From Artocarpus heterophyllus (lineage: Eukaryota > Streptophyta > Magnoliopsida > Rosales > Moraceae): a DNA stretch of 64,000 nt. Below the pieces are notes generated by a model. It saw nothing but the letters and a program-made list of their open reading frames with translations. It ran no database searches and was not told the DNA's origin. How positions within the stretch are numbered: the first letter of the stretch is position 1; every line of letters starts with the position of its first letter. The DNA is taken from contig CM046341.1 of assembly GCA_025403435.1 (NCBI GenBank), positions 9,943,219-10,007,218 of the forward strand. Direction: 5' to 3'. Positions 12,667-23,950 of the stretch are shown piece by piece. Position numbers and translations under genes: made by a program.

Positions 12667-15034
12667 TGTGACATACGTTATTCTTCCTAACGGGTATGAA
12701 GGTAATTAAATTAATTTTTAGTGTATAAAAAAAAATTTGCTTCATTTAAATTTATTTTATAATATTTATTTTTATCTATTTTTAAATTTTCTAAAATTCT
12801 CCTATATTTATTTAATATGTTTACTAAAAAGCCTTAGAACTTCTAATAAATATCAAAAATGTTATATTGGCATTATGTGTGTTAAAGTCTCTAGATGAGA
12901 CATAAAGATATCTTTTCCAACTACTCTTGACCCTCATTTTCTTTATTTCCTCCGTGACATGCTTCAACATGTCTCCTCCATAATTGTTTCTATCACTTAT
13001 CTTCAAAGACTTCATCTTTTCTTCCTCTCTCTTCCACGGTTCCTACACTCTTTTTCTCATTTCTTTGTTGAAGCAAAATACTTAGAGAACTTCTTCAAGG
13101 CAGCCATAAAAATCAGCCACCATCACCTCCATTTGAACAAAAATTTCAGTCATACCGAAGTAAAGGAACTTGTTTTGAAGCCATTTCAAGCTTTCAACTA
13201 ACCATAATCCGATGTTAGAATCTTATGAACAAATTTAGTCTTTCATTTATAAATTTTCTTTTATACTAAAGGATTATTCAAATTTGCGTTCTTAAACCTA
13301 AGTATATGTTTGTTGCTATTTTAGAGCATATGTATAAAGTCTAAGTGTATATGCCCTAGACAGAAAATTTATAGTGTAAACTTTGTAATACCTCTATGGG
13401 CAGTGGCTATTTCTTGAAATTCTGTGATTCAATTAAAATGAATTTTATGAATTGGTTTGCATATTTGAAAAGTAGCATCCTAAGCTTTCTAACGAGCTAT
13501 CATAAACCTAAATCGGAGTTGTATTTTATTTTCTAAGAAATTATTCAATTTTCGGATTGGAAACTAGTAAACCTGCCAGTTTGTTATGGTATACCAGCTG
13601 CTAACCTGAACTAAGAACCCATCTTTGCTCACCACCTAATTCTTTAATGTCTTGCAACCTTTCCAATATTATCCTAAGTGATTGATGAATCTTATTAGGG
13701 ACTAAAACATATAGATTACTTGTTCACATTTTATATTGTGTTAAGACAAAAACTGTTTACTGTGGTATTCAAAAGAGATTTACATAAAAGTTTTAATGGC
13801 ATATTAGTAAGATAGGTTTACACATGATTTATTTATGAATGTAGTTGTATGTTGTGCTTTAGTTTTAATTGTCCTTATGCACGCCTTAGGATCAAGGGAG
13901 TATGGAGCTAACGTTAATTGATTCCAGGATTAAAAGATTGTTGATAAGCTTGAAAGGTAGGGATTCTATTACTCATCTTTTGTGAGGTTTTTATAGAATT
14001 AAAATTGATTATTTTACTGCAAGATATATATATATATATCTATGTTGAACTGATATTATATGAGTATCACATATGAAACTATGACATGGACTCGTCTTGT
14101 ATTGTACGGCAAGGAACATAATGAATTGACACATGTTATAAATTGAGAAGCATGGTTAGGAAAATTGACTCTATTATTAATGATTTAATATAGAGAAATG
14201 GTGAGACATGAAGAGGGCGGCGGTTACGTCCTTGGGCATGAATACCCTAAAAGGTAAAATAGGGGGAAGGTGATGACGCTTCCTTGGGTTGAAAGTCCCA
14301 AAACACACTATACAGGAATCGATTTGGTGAGGACTCGGGGCTTGATGTCCCCTCACCGGAACACCCTTAGAATGTTTATAGGGTGATCAAGTGCGCCCAA
14401 TTGGGTTTCGATAAGTTGAGTGATACTCTATTTAACATGGATACCTAAGAACAATGATGATTGGTAATATTTGTATAAATGTGTAATTATGAAACTTGGT
14501 AATGATTAACTATGGTATCCATAAGATGTGATCATAATAAACCTCATAATCTGGAATATGATGTAACCTACTAACCATGCAGGTTTTAATGTGGTAATGA
14601 TAAAAACCTAAAGGTGAGTAATGATTTTCTCTACTGAGTATAGTGTCGCTCATTCTCTTATATTTTTATCTTTTCAGGATTCATTAAGTGTGAGGTGGCT
14701 ACGAGAAAAATAGTTGAAGAAGTGATGTAGCTATATTACATTGGGATTGCTTCAATTGTTGAGAATGTTCTTCATGATAATGTAAGCATAAATTGTTACT
14801 TTCTGTGACTGTATTACAATGCGTTGAGGGTTAAAATAATGATGACGATAGTTTATAATATTAAATTTAAGGTGCTACATTAATCTGTGGATTATTTGTC
14901 GATTATATTTTTATTTTTGATATTGAGAGTTTTTATTTAAGCCCCGAGCAACTTTATTTTTAAGGTTTTATTTTTATTTTTTATTTTTATTTTATCTCAT
15001 TAAAAACTATTAACCCCCATATAGGGGCGTTACA
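12667..15034. mobile_element. Solo LTR, copy 1 (2,368 bp, TSD ATAAA)
   Basis: The element starts TGTGACATACG and ends GGGGCGTTACA, so it has the TG...CA ends of an LTR. It is flanked by the perfect 5-bp duplication ATAAA (12662-12666 and 15035-15039). There is no coding region, primer-binding site or second LTR beside it, so it is best read as a solo LTR left by recombination. The same element, with different TSDs, is at 48682-51580. The ends and the internal GACTCGGGGCTTGATGTCCC block resemble long LTRs of dicot Tekay/Del-type Gypsy elements; that assignment is inference. It begins 36 bp upstream of the putative start codon of Ubl gene copy 1. Confidence 0.9.
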
Positions 15035-15231
15035 ATAAAATTCTTTAACTTTCTAGATTTTGCAAGTTTTTTTCTCACTGCAAAGAAAACTGTGCAAATT
15101 TTCTTTCATCAATGAAGAAGGCAAAAGGAGAAAGCTTCTCTTTCTATTGTTTGTAATTGCCTCAATTCTTGTTGTCCTATTTTCTCTCTTTATTATATGG
15201 ATAACCCAATTTATGAAACAGTTGTACAATT

Positions 15232-15274
<43 letters not shown>

Positions 15275-16394
15275 GGCTTACGATAGAACTGAGACATTAT
15301 ACCAATCTAATTGGAATCATTAGACCATAATATGTGTCAGATAATGGCGGCTGCACCAGGCGAAGTATTGATTAAGTAATTTAGGATATTAAAAAAATTG
15401 TGTTTAATATAAGCTGCAACTAGGAGTTGACCTTAGTATTAAGAAAATATAAATCAGAATGTCAATAATGCAACTTACATTTTTTTTAACTCAAAAGATC
15501 TGAAAAAATGGATATAAAATTATTTAAAAGATTAGGAAATATTGATGATTTTATGCCTGTCTGTGCTCCCAACTAATTAAGTGTGCAACAATCTTTGGTA
15601 AAACGATAAATATAGTTTTAAATATTGTTATGGTTTCCAACTTGACTTAATAATTCACACAGTTGACACATTTAAGGGCATTTCAACCATGGTAATTCAT
15701 CACAAATCCCTTATGTCCATTCAAGCACTTCAGTCTCAATTCATCAGTTTTAACTGTGAACAAGATAAAGCTCTCAACAGCAACAATAAAAAGAAAAAGT
15801 TGCTACGGGTATAGAGCTCCCCCATGTTATAGTTCTTAAACTTAAAGCTTCATTTACAACTAAAGTACCAAATCACCTATAAAGCAAGGGAATTTCAAGG
15901 GAAGAAAGAACAAGTAATTTAAATGAACATTTGTACCACAACCAAGAAAATAGTGTAGATATTGGGGTTGATAAAAAATGTTTGCCCTTATTTTATGAAG
16001 CTGACAAAATATATATATCTCTCCCTTGGTAGGAAAATTAGAAAAGTGCTGCAACATGGAATTTATTGGGGTTAACTATATATTATATATATATGAATGC
16101 ATTGACATGTAAACCGAATTCTTAAGCTTTCAAATGTGTAAAACATTTTAACACTATAGTTTCATTTCCAAATTCATAGCATGTGAAATATTAAAACAGA
16201 TCAGGCAATGTTAGGAGTTTTTTTTTTTTTTTTTCCTTTTTTTGGTCTCTAAACAAACTCATTCTCTAAACTTATCCAAGAAAACATTCTCACAAGCGAC
16301 AAAAATTGCTTACAATCGGATGTTCCTTAGCTTCATTCTCAAAATCTTCCTGGTGATTATTAACCTACGGGTCAATGATTTAAAATTTCACAAT
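15035..16394. other. Spacer between the duplicated Ubl genes
   Basis: No gene was found. A (TA)n microsatellite occupies about 15233-15271. The block 15272-15440 (GGCTTACGATAGAACTGAG... to ...TAGGAGTTGACC) is similar to 24484-24625, supporting a tandem duplication. Another short MITE-like block is at about 15750-15865. Confidence 0.55.
15233..15271. repeat. (TA)n microsatellite
   Basis: This is an uninterrupted dinucleotide tract of about 19 TA units, and the longest simple repeat of this kind in the window. Shorter ones are at 14024-14038, 23464-23486 and 50566-50584. Confidence 0.9.
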
Positions 16395-16578
16395 AGTTTA
16401 TGCTTATCTTCAAGCCTGGACTGTCTTCAAGCCCATAAAATGCCAAGCTCCTGCAGTCCTCAAGTTCGGTTTCTGCAAAAACGATCTTCGAGACAGGAAT
16501 GCCTGTTAAGCTCCCAACAATTGTCTTGACATCAAGGACAGTGTTCAAGACACTTATGGAAAATTTTTTAGTCTTCCC

Positions 16579-17222
16579 TTTGGAGAATTAGGCACCTCTT
16601 AATTCTAAGGACCACCAAGAACGAATAATTGCAGAAAAAGGAAAAAAGAAAAGAAGAAAAGAGAGACACCAAATTTTTATATATGTTCATCTAAATTTGA
16701 GACTACGTCTTGTTTCTGTCGTTGTAGATTTCACTATGATGAAGGAGATTGTAGATTACAGGAGAAATTTATCATACACTCTCAATTTGTGTTTCTCAAA
16801 TCTCTTTTCTACCTGGCACCCTCTGTAGGAATTTTCTTTTTTTCTCTCTCAATAATAAAGCTCTCACACTCACAAAATAATGCCTCTCTCACAAAAATAT
16901 GAGTCTCTTACAACCCTAGCCTCCTATCTCTATTTAAATAGCTCAAAGGAAGAGAAAAAATAGCAACTAATGAGAAACCATAGTAATTTCCCGTTCTTTT
17001 CCGGCTAGAGTGCCTCAAAAAATCGCACGATGAGTGTGTTGGCGTCGCGGTGCTTGAATCCCGCGTCGCAACGCTAGTTTTTCTTTGGCCTAGCACCACG
17101 GCACCTGGGTTCTGGCATTGTGGCACCGCAGCGCCCAATTCTAGCGCTGCGGCGCCCGGGCTCTACCTCCTTCCCCTTTTTTTTTCTTTTGCTGAGTGTT
17201 GATTTGGCTCCATCCTTCAACA
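16579..17222 (-). repeat. Copia 3' LTR
   Basis: This 644-bp LTR ends ...CCTTCAACA on the plus strand, which is TGTTGAAGG on the element's sense strand. The other terminus has lost one base (TTTGGAGAATT against TGTTGGGGAATT in the 5' LTR). A TATA-like TATTTAAATA sits at 16932-16941, with GC-rich GGCGCC-like blocks at about 17040-17165 on its upstream side in element sense. Confidence 0.85.
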
Positions 17223-17280
17223 ATCTCCCACTTGGAAACTAATCAATCACTATGTCTCCAACTGCAGTGGCAACAACTTC

Positions 17281-18193
17281 TCACACCTCATAGAGAAGTC
17301 CAATTGAAGTTGTGCACAACTTCAGTTTCTCGATCGGAACAGTCTTAGTAAGCATATCTGCTGGATTTTGACTCCTAAGAATCTTCTTAAGCTTTAGCAC
17401 CTCATCTTCCAAAGCCGATCTGATGAAGTGATACCGCAACTGTATATGCTTCGTTCTAGCATGAAATGCAGGATTTCTTGCCAAGTGAATAGCGCTCTGA
17501 CTGTCACTGTGTAGCATACTCCTTTCCTGCTTGTGACCCAGTTCTTCTAAGAATGACTGCAACCAAATCATCTATTTGCTTGCTTTCAGTCATCGCCACA
17601 TACTCTGCTTTAGTTGTAAAGCATGCAACTATCTTTTGCAGTTTCAAGACCCAATTAATTGTTGTGCCACCCAAAGTATAAACATAACCGGTGGTGCTCT
17701 TTCTACCATTAATGTCTCCAGCCATATCAGTATCTGCATAACCCTGTAATCCCAAGTCTGACTTCTTGAAACATAGAGCTAAACTTGTAGTACCTCTTAG
17801 ATGTCTGAGAATCCACTTCACTGCCTCCCAATGCTGCTTGCCTGGATTGCTCATGTATCTACTCACAACTCCCGTTGCATGTGCAATGTCCGGTCTGGTG
17901 CAAACCATGGCATACATGAGACTGCCTATTGTTGAAGCATAAGGCACCCTAGCTATGTGGTCCCGCTCCTGCTCCGTGGTCAGTGATTGCTCATTTGATA
18001 ACTTGAAGTGATTGGTCAAAGGAGTACTCACAGGCTTCGCATTACTCATGTTGAATCTATTCAACACCTTTTTAACATATTCTTCTTGTGATAGTTTCAG
18101 ACCACTATTGTTTCTTGTTATTCTCATCCCAAGGATTTGTTTTGTAACACCCAAATCCTTCATTGCAAACTTCTTAGACAGCTCTTTCTTCAA
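17281..18193 (-). pseudogene. Copia reverse transcriptase C-terminus and RNase H
   Basis: Two overlapping frames cover the end of Copia Pol. The first (18193-17504) begins FAMKDLGVTKQILGM and includes the RT thumb and connection region (STPLTNHFKL, RPDIAHATGVVSRYMSNPG, GYADTDMAGD, KSTTGYVYTLGG). The second (17571-17281) holds the RNase H end (DSQSAIHLARNPAFHARTKH, QNPADMLTKTV). One frame change separates them, and the RNase H ends with a stop just inside the polypurine tract. The catalytic YxDD of RT lies in the decayed sequence beyond 18193. Confidence 0.85.
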
Positions 18194-20063
18194 CTAGTCA
18201 ATCTCCTGTTTGCATCCTCTTGCTATCAACATGTCATCGACATATAGCAACAATATAACGTAAGAGGTCACCAAAATTCTTCACATAATAACAGTGATCT
18301 CCTTGACATCTCAAGAAACCATTGTTGCACATGAAACTAGTCAAACTTCTTGTACCTACTACCTGGGAGCATGTTTAAGGCTATACAAGTTCTTCTTAAG
18401 TTTGCACACCAAGTTCTCCTTACCTAGGTACTTCGAAACCTTGTGGCTGCTGCATGTAGATCTCCTCCTCTAAATCACCGTGGAGAAAGGCTGTCTTAAC
18501 ATCCAACTGTTCTAAGAACAAGTCTTCATTTGCCACTAGCGCAAGTACAGTTCTGATTGTGGTTAGTTTCACCACCGGAGAAAAAATCTCATTGAAGTCG
18601 ATGTCCTTCTTTCTACTGAAAGCCTTTTACCACAAGCCTTGCCTTATACCATTTGCTGCCATCAGATTCATCTTTATCCAATATACCCATGGGTTATGCA
18701 AGGCCTTTTTGCTATGTGGTAACTCTGTCAATTGTCATGTCTGATTAGACATTAAGGAATTCATCTCATCCCTCATGGCTAACTTTCACTTGACCAAATC
18801 TTTAGCCTGCACGGCTTCATCATAACTCTCTGGTTCACCTCTGTCGGTTAACAAAATATAATGCAGGGAAGGGGAGTATCTTTGCTATAGTCTGATGGTC
18901 TTGCTAGATCTCTTGACTGGAGTTGCAAGGAGTACTTTGGTTTCCCTCTGAAGCAATATTTTCTTGGTCTTCATCTTTTGAATTCTACACTTCCACTTCA
19001 GGAAGATCCTTCAATAGGAATCACCTCAAGCTTCTTACCTTCAGAACTTGAACTACTGGAGTTAGTGCTATCTCTGTTCCCATACAGAACACCTTTACTG
19101 AAGATCACATCCTTGCTCCTGACGATCTTTCAATTTTGATCATCCTAGAGATGATAATCAAACTCAAGTCCACCATAGCCAACAAGGAGACATTTCTTTG
19201 ACTTTGCATCAAGTTTAATTCTAGTAGTAGGATCAATATGAACATAGGAAAGACAACCAAACACTTTCAAGTACGAGAGGTCAACCTTTTTACTACTCCA
19301 TACTTCTTCCGGTAGCTTAAACTTTAATGGTGTGGATAGACTTCTGTTGATCAGATGAGGTATTAATTGCCTCAGCCCAAAACGACTTTAGCAGCCCTGC
19401 ATGCAACCTCACGCTTCTGGCATGCTCAGTTCAAAGTCATATTCATCCTCTCAGCTACACTGTTCTATTGTGGTTTCCTTGGAATAGTTTTCTTCATCTT
19501 TATTCCATTCTTAGCACAAGTACCGCTTGAAATCTTCATCTATGCATTATCTCTCATTGTTAGATTGCAAACATTTCACATTCAAATCTATCTCGTTCTC
19601 CACCATAGCTCTTCATCTCTTGACGGTATCAAAGACATTAGATTTATTTTTCAAAAAGTAAACCCATACCTTCTAGCCTAAGTCATCAATGAATGTCGCA
19701 TAGTAATTAGCACCACCAAGAGAAGTCACCGTTCAAGGTCCCTACACATCAGTGTGAACTAGCTCTAATTTCCTGGACTTAGGCTCGTTACCCATCTTTG
19801 AGAAACTGACTCTCTTTTGCTTGCCAAAGATGCAGGCTTCAGACAAACTGTGATCAATAGTTTTCAATCCCTACAATTTTCCTATACAGTGAAGCACATT
19901 CATTCCCTTCTCACTCATCTGACCGAGTCAATAGTGCCATAGCTTAGTGTTGGCAACAGAGTCAGCAACTGCTATGGTATCTTTGTAGCTAGAATTAATG
20001 TCGAGAGTTCCCAAGCAACGACCATGGCTCCCTTTGTGACTTTCCAACCTCTACAATTGAAGG
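18194..20063 (-). pseudogene. Copia integrase and RT N-terminal remnants
   Basis: There is no long open frame. Translated minus-strand fragments still match Copia integrase, for example the block reading EACIFGKQKRVSFSKMG at about 19800-19850 and the following RKLELVHTD-like segment. The remainder to 18194 corresponds to the integrase core and RT fingers/palm and is interrupted by many stops. Confidence 0.65.
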
Positions 20064-21175
20064 TCACATTATATCCTTCGTCATCCAGTTGCCCATCAAA
20101 ATCAAGTTGCGCATCAGTTTGGGTACATGTCTTACCTTCTGGATCTTCCACATAGACCCATTAGACATTTTCAAACTGACATCTCCAATGCCAACAATGT
20201 TCAAAGGTTCACTGTCAACAAGGTAAATTTTACCATGATTTTTGGCACTGTAATTCTCTAGGATATGACAATGTAAAGTAGGGTGGAATGATGCTCCTGA
20301 ATCTATTATCCATGAATCAAAAGAATTATCAACAGACAAGAGTAAGGCATCCTGTGCCTCTTCAATGGCGGCGTTTGCAGCGTCATTGTTCTTCTCTTCA
20401 TTCTTCTTCGGAGCCATGCAATTCTTTTTCAAGTGGCCGGATCTTTTCCACAATTCCAACACTCTACATTCCTACCATTTCTCGACTTGCTTCTCTCATT
20501 TCTCGACTTGCCTCTTATGCCATTATCCCTGTTAGAATGCCTCTCAAGTTTCCAGCCCCTATTCTCAACATTAAGGGCCGAGTTCGACGTTGAGGCTTCA
20601 GCTAGAATCCTTCCAACGAACTTCTTCCGCCAGAATAGAGTTTCTGACATCAACAAACTTCAATTTTGCATCCCAATCGAATTGGTAATAGCTACTCTCA
20701 TTGGTTCCCATCTATTTGGTAGCGAGGTCAAAAGGATTAGGGCATTGATCTCATCATTAAATTTAATCTCCACCGAGACCAATTGATTCAGAACGGTATT
20801 AAAATCATTCAGATGCTCTACCACCGAGGTACCTTCAGGCATTTTTAAATCAAAGAGCTTTTTCATGAGGTGTATCTTGTTATTGGCTGAAGGCTTCTCA
20901 TACATGTCTAACAAAGCCTTCATCATCCCTACTGTAGGTATTCTTCTTCGCTATGTTGTAGGGCCACGTTCTGTGACAAAGTCAAATAGATTCACACCCA
21001 GCACCTGTCTATCAAGGAGAGTTTACTCATCATCCTTCATGCCTTCAGGCTTATTACCCAAGGGCAAGTACAGTTTCCTGCTATAGAGGTAGTCTTTCAC
21101 TTGCATCCTCTAATAGGAAAAGTCCGAACTATCAAATTTGGTGATACCGGCTGCCGATCCTTCTTCTCCCGTCAT
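20064..21175 (-). pseudogene. Copia gag, zinc knuckle and protease remnants
   Basis: Gag starts soon after the primer-binding site (ATG near 21174) and is broken by stops. Its middle (MPEGTSVVEHLNDFNTVLNQL, LLTSLPNRWEPMRVA) is a Copia UBN2-type gag domain. The CCHC knuckle (CWNCGK...GHLKKNC, about 20470-20420) is split by a frameshift. The aspartic protease motif WIIDSGASFH follows at about 20310-20280. The frame from 20462 to 20064 continues to the end of the protease. Confidence 0.8.
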
Positions 21176-21195
21176 CGTTCTTGACCTGAATCTTT

Positions 21196-21207
21196 GCTCT
21201 GATACCA
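21196..21207 (-). promoter_or_regulatory. Copia primer-binding site (tRNA-iMet)
   Basis: On the minus strand TGGTATCAGAGC lies two bases inside the 5' LTR. It matches the 3' end complement of plant initiator tRNA-Met, the usual primer of Copia elements. Confidence 0.9.
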
Positions 21208-21209
21208 GT

Positions 21210-21956
21210 TGTTGGGGAATTAGGCACCTCCTAATTTTAAGGACCACCAATAACAAATAATTATAGAAAAGGAAAGAAGAAAAGAAGAAAAGAGAGACAC
21301 CAAATTTTTATATAGGTTTATCTAAATTTGAGACTACGTCCTTGTTTCTGCCGTTGTAGATTTCACTATGATGAAGGAGATTATAGATTACAAGAGAAAT
21401 TTATCACACACTCTTAATTTGTGTTTTCCAAATCTCTCTTCTACGTGGCACCCTTTGTGGGAATTTTCTTTTTTCTCTCTCAACAATAATGCTCTCACAC
21501 TCACAAAATAATGCCTCTCTCACAAAAATATGAGTCTCTCACAACCCTAGCCTCGTATCTCTATTTAAATACCTCAAAGAAAGAGAAAAAATAGCAACTA
21601 ATGAGAAACTTTAGTAGTTTCCCATTCTTCTCCAGCTAGAGTGCCTCAAAAAATCACACGAGGCAGTGCGTTGGCGCCGCGGCGCTGGATTAGTAGTTTC
21701 CCATTCTTTTTCCAGCTAGAGTGCCTCAAAAAATTGCACAAGGTAGTGCGTTGGCACCGTGGTGCTTGAATCCAGCGCCGCAGCGCTGGTTTGTCTTTGG
21801 GTTGGCGCCGCAAGCGCCTAATTCTGGAGCTGCAGCGCCCGGGTTCTGATATTAGTGGCGCCGCGACGCCCAATTCTGGAGTTGCAGCTCCCGGGCTCTG
21901 CCTCTTTCCCCCTTTTTTTCTTTTGCTGAGTGTTGATTTGGCTCCATCCTTCAACA
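21210..21956 (-). repeat. Copia 5' LTR with an internal 79-bp duplication
   Basis: This 747-bp LTR is longer than its partner mainly because the segment starting TAGTAGTTTCCCATTCTT (21612) is repeated at 21691. A TATA-like TATTTAAATA is at 21562-21571. GGCGCC/GCGCCG palindromic blocks fill about 21660-21900, upstream of the TATA in element sense. Confidence 0.88.
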
Positions 21957-23462
21957 TTCCCATATGAGAGTCTAACTCTAATTGGAAGCAAAGGTATCAT
22001 TGGATGTGAATCCAAGTGAAAACTCGATTTTTCATTTCGTTTCAAGCGTGACTGGAGTCCTATAATCTTCAAGCTTTTTCCCATGGTAAATCTTTGTTTC
22101 AAGGGCAATAAGTTTCTTGTTTGATGTTCTGCAGATCAAAGGAGGCCTAAGCTCAAAAGTTGAATGAATATGTTTGTTTTCAATCCCATAAGAGGCCAAG
22201 GTCTTCAAGTCTTCGAGCTTATTTCCCGAATAGATCATCTTACAATCTCTAACCGAATATCCCATGAAGCTCTCAACAAGGGCTTTCACACCTCCGATGG
22301 CGGACAACACGTCTACTTTGAATGTCGGAGTCATCCTGCCCGAGGGTTTTGACCATGATTGGCAAGCAACATCTTGGATGGAAAATCAAGTAAAGGGTTG
22401 ATTCTGTTTTGATGCCATGAGAGACTAGAGTTCTATTATCTTCCGTCCTTGCCCCATTATAGCATAAGGCAAACTTGTTTGGTTTGATTCTTTCTGAAGC
22501 AAAGATCTTTGATTCGATGTCATTGACCAAAACACTGTCCTTTGTTTCAATGACAATGGCTTTGTCCTTTTTAGGTATTTTGACATTTATTTTCAACCAT
22601 GTTGAGTTCTGGGGATTGAAACTCTGACTGATCTGGTCCTCTTGATGGTTTACCAAAAGGGTTTCCTCAAGCTTAGATGAATTGTCTTTATTTTCATGTA
22701 ATATGGCTCTCAACCTTCTAATTGTCTTAGATTTCTTGACTTTCATGGACACTTCTTTTATGAGTTCTCTCCAGAATCCCTTATTCTACCACATGAGAAA
22801 AATAAAATAAAATAAGATAAATAACTTGGCCAAGAACCACTGTGAACGGTTTCCTCATAGGGACAATTTTGATGCAACTTTAACTATATCATGTCAACTG
22901 AGAAAAGTATAACAATTATACTAATTGATAAAGATCTAATGGTTCGAACTGTATCCTATTGATGCGGTCCTATTTTCCATACCCTACTATTAAATTCTAC
23001 TTACCATAGGAAGAGACTTTCAACAAAGAGTTTCTTGAAAATATTGTAAGAGGAACAACCACTTAGCACAGAGGCCTTTTGGATTAAAAGTGAACTATAA
23101 AAGAAGTTTATACAGGAAAAAAAAATCATCCATTTTTATTTGCCTTCAAACCCAAAGAAAAAAAAAATGTTCACAAAATCATTCAAAAATAAAGGAAAAA
23201 AAAACCTGATTTAGAGTGGGATCTTCCATTGGCGAATGCAGTGACTAATGGCGTCAGAATCAAATTCAATCCGTGAAAGCTCTAAGAGAAATTTATTCAA
23301 CAATTAAGCTAGCCTCTATCACACATTTATAGAGGAAAGGTCTTGAATAAAAAACAGGAAACTACAAAACAATAGAATAAACAAGGAAAGGTGATTTGGG
23401 GAAATGACCCATTTGTTTGGAGTAGGAAAGTATTAAAAAATTAAAACTTTTGGGTAAGTCTC

Positions 23463-23494
<32 letters not shown>

Positions 23495-23589
23495 TAATAA
23501 GGGAAATTGACAGTTTTATTACTCATGTGGACAAGGCGACTAATAAAAAAGGCAAAACATGGCGTCAAATAATGTTTATCTAGAAAAAC

Positions 23590-23800
23590 ATGACTACTTA
23601 ATGGGTGGACTGTAGTATTCACATCTCCAGAAATGTAAGACAGAACCACTATAAGCTTCAGAAGAGACTAGCTTTAATATCTTCGATGATGTTTGCCTCT
23701 ATAGACCGTTCCACAGGAATTTGGACCGCACGAACTGCATTCACAACATCCGACTCTATGGTACAACATGTCAACCCACAGTCTAGAAAAGTTACTGGCT
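23590..23800 (-). pseudogene. Possible LINE RNase H-like (RVT_3) fragment
   Basis: Minus-strand translation gives ESDVVNAVRAVQIPVERS followed by IEDIKASLF, then, after a frame change, VVLSYISGDVNTTVHPL. This order resembles the RNase H-like domain at the end of plant LINE-type polyproteins (acidic E-x-D, then IIEDIK). It is short and decayed, and the match was judged by eye. Confidence 0.3.
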
Positions 23801-23950
23801 GTTTGGCTTAACGATGGAAACCACAGTTTCAACTACAAACTCAGTTATAAACAGTGTAAAAGTCTCATATGTTACAGTAAAAAAAAAAATTACTACAATA
23901 TAAAGTTTTTAAATGCTACAGTAAAAGTAGTTCTAACCAACGGTTTCTAC
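23794..23950. repeat. MITE of the CTACAGTAA family
   Basis: The left end is GGCTGTTTGGCTTAACG. The interior CAGTTATAAACAGTG, TCATATGTTACAGTA and AAATGCTACAGTAAAAG matches the copies at 4163 and 57121. The right border is unclear. Confidence 0.45.

Larger units (their letters stand above)
16579..21956 (-). mobile_element. Degenerate Ty1/Copia LTR retrotransposon
   Basis: The element is oriented on the minus strand and is flanked by a perfect 5-bp TSD, TTCCC (16574-16578 and 21957-21961). It has two LTRs (21210-21956 as the 5' LTR and 16579-17222 as the 3' LTR). Its tRNA-iMet-type primer-binding site reads TGGTATCAGAGC on the minus strand (plus 21207-21196), and a polypurine tract CCAAGTGGGAGAT abuts the 3' LTR (17223-17235). 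Gag, protease, integrase, reverse transcriptase and RNase H remnants appear in Copia order. Stops and frameshifts are frequent, and the LTRs differ by many bases plus a 79-bp duplication, so the insertion is old and not autonomous. The wording of the protein remnants fits the TNT1-94-like group. Confidence 0.93.
16395..23229 (-). pseudogene. Multi-ubiquitin-like-domain gene, copy 2, split by a Copia element
   Basis: A probable first exon (ATG at 23229, 8 codons, donor at 23205) joins in phase to an exon starting at 22785 (NKGFWRELIKEV...). The homologous exon in copy 1 reads NNIFWRAMKV. Ubl-a runs from about LKINVKIPKK to LIFHP. Ubl-b (LPIMVKTLG..., KMIYSGNKLED) needs one extra base removed near 22327-22340. 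A third repeat is internally deleted and has another extra base near 22035-22050. A fourth begins LPIRVRLSYG at 21985-21960, where the Copia element (16579-21956) interrupts it. The domain resumes at 16573 as KTKKFSISVLNTVLDVKTIV and goes on through AETELEDCRSLAFYGLED to about 16395. Removing the element and one TSD copy leaves the reading frame open. The gene is dead in its present state. Confidence 0.75.

Noticed and set aside
12959..13201. Small plus-strand ORF inside the first solo LTR
   Set aside because: The homologous stretch in the second LTR differs by frame-changing variants, and no motif is present.
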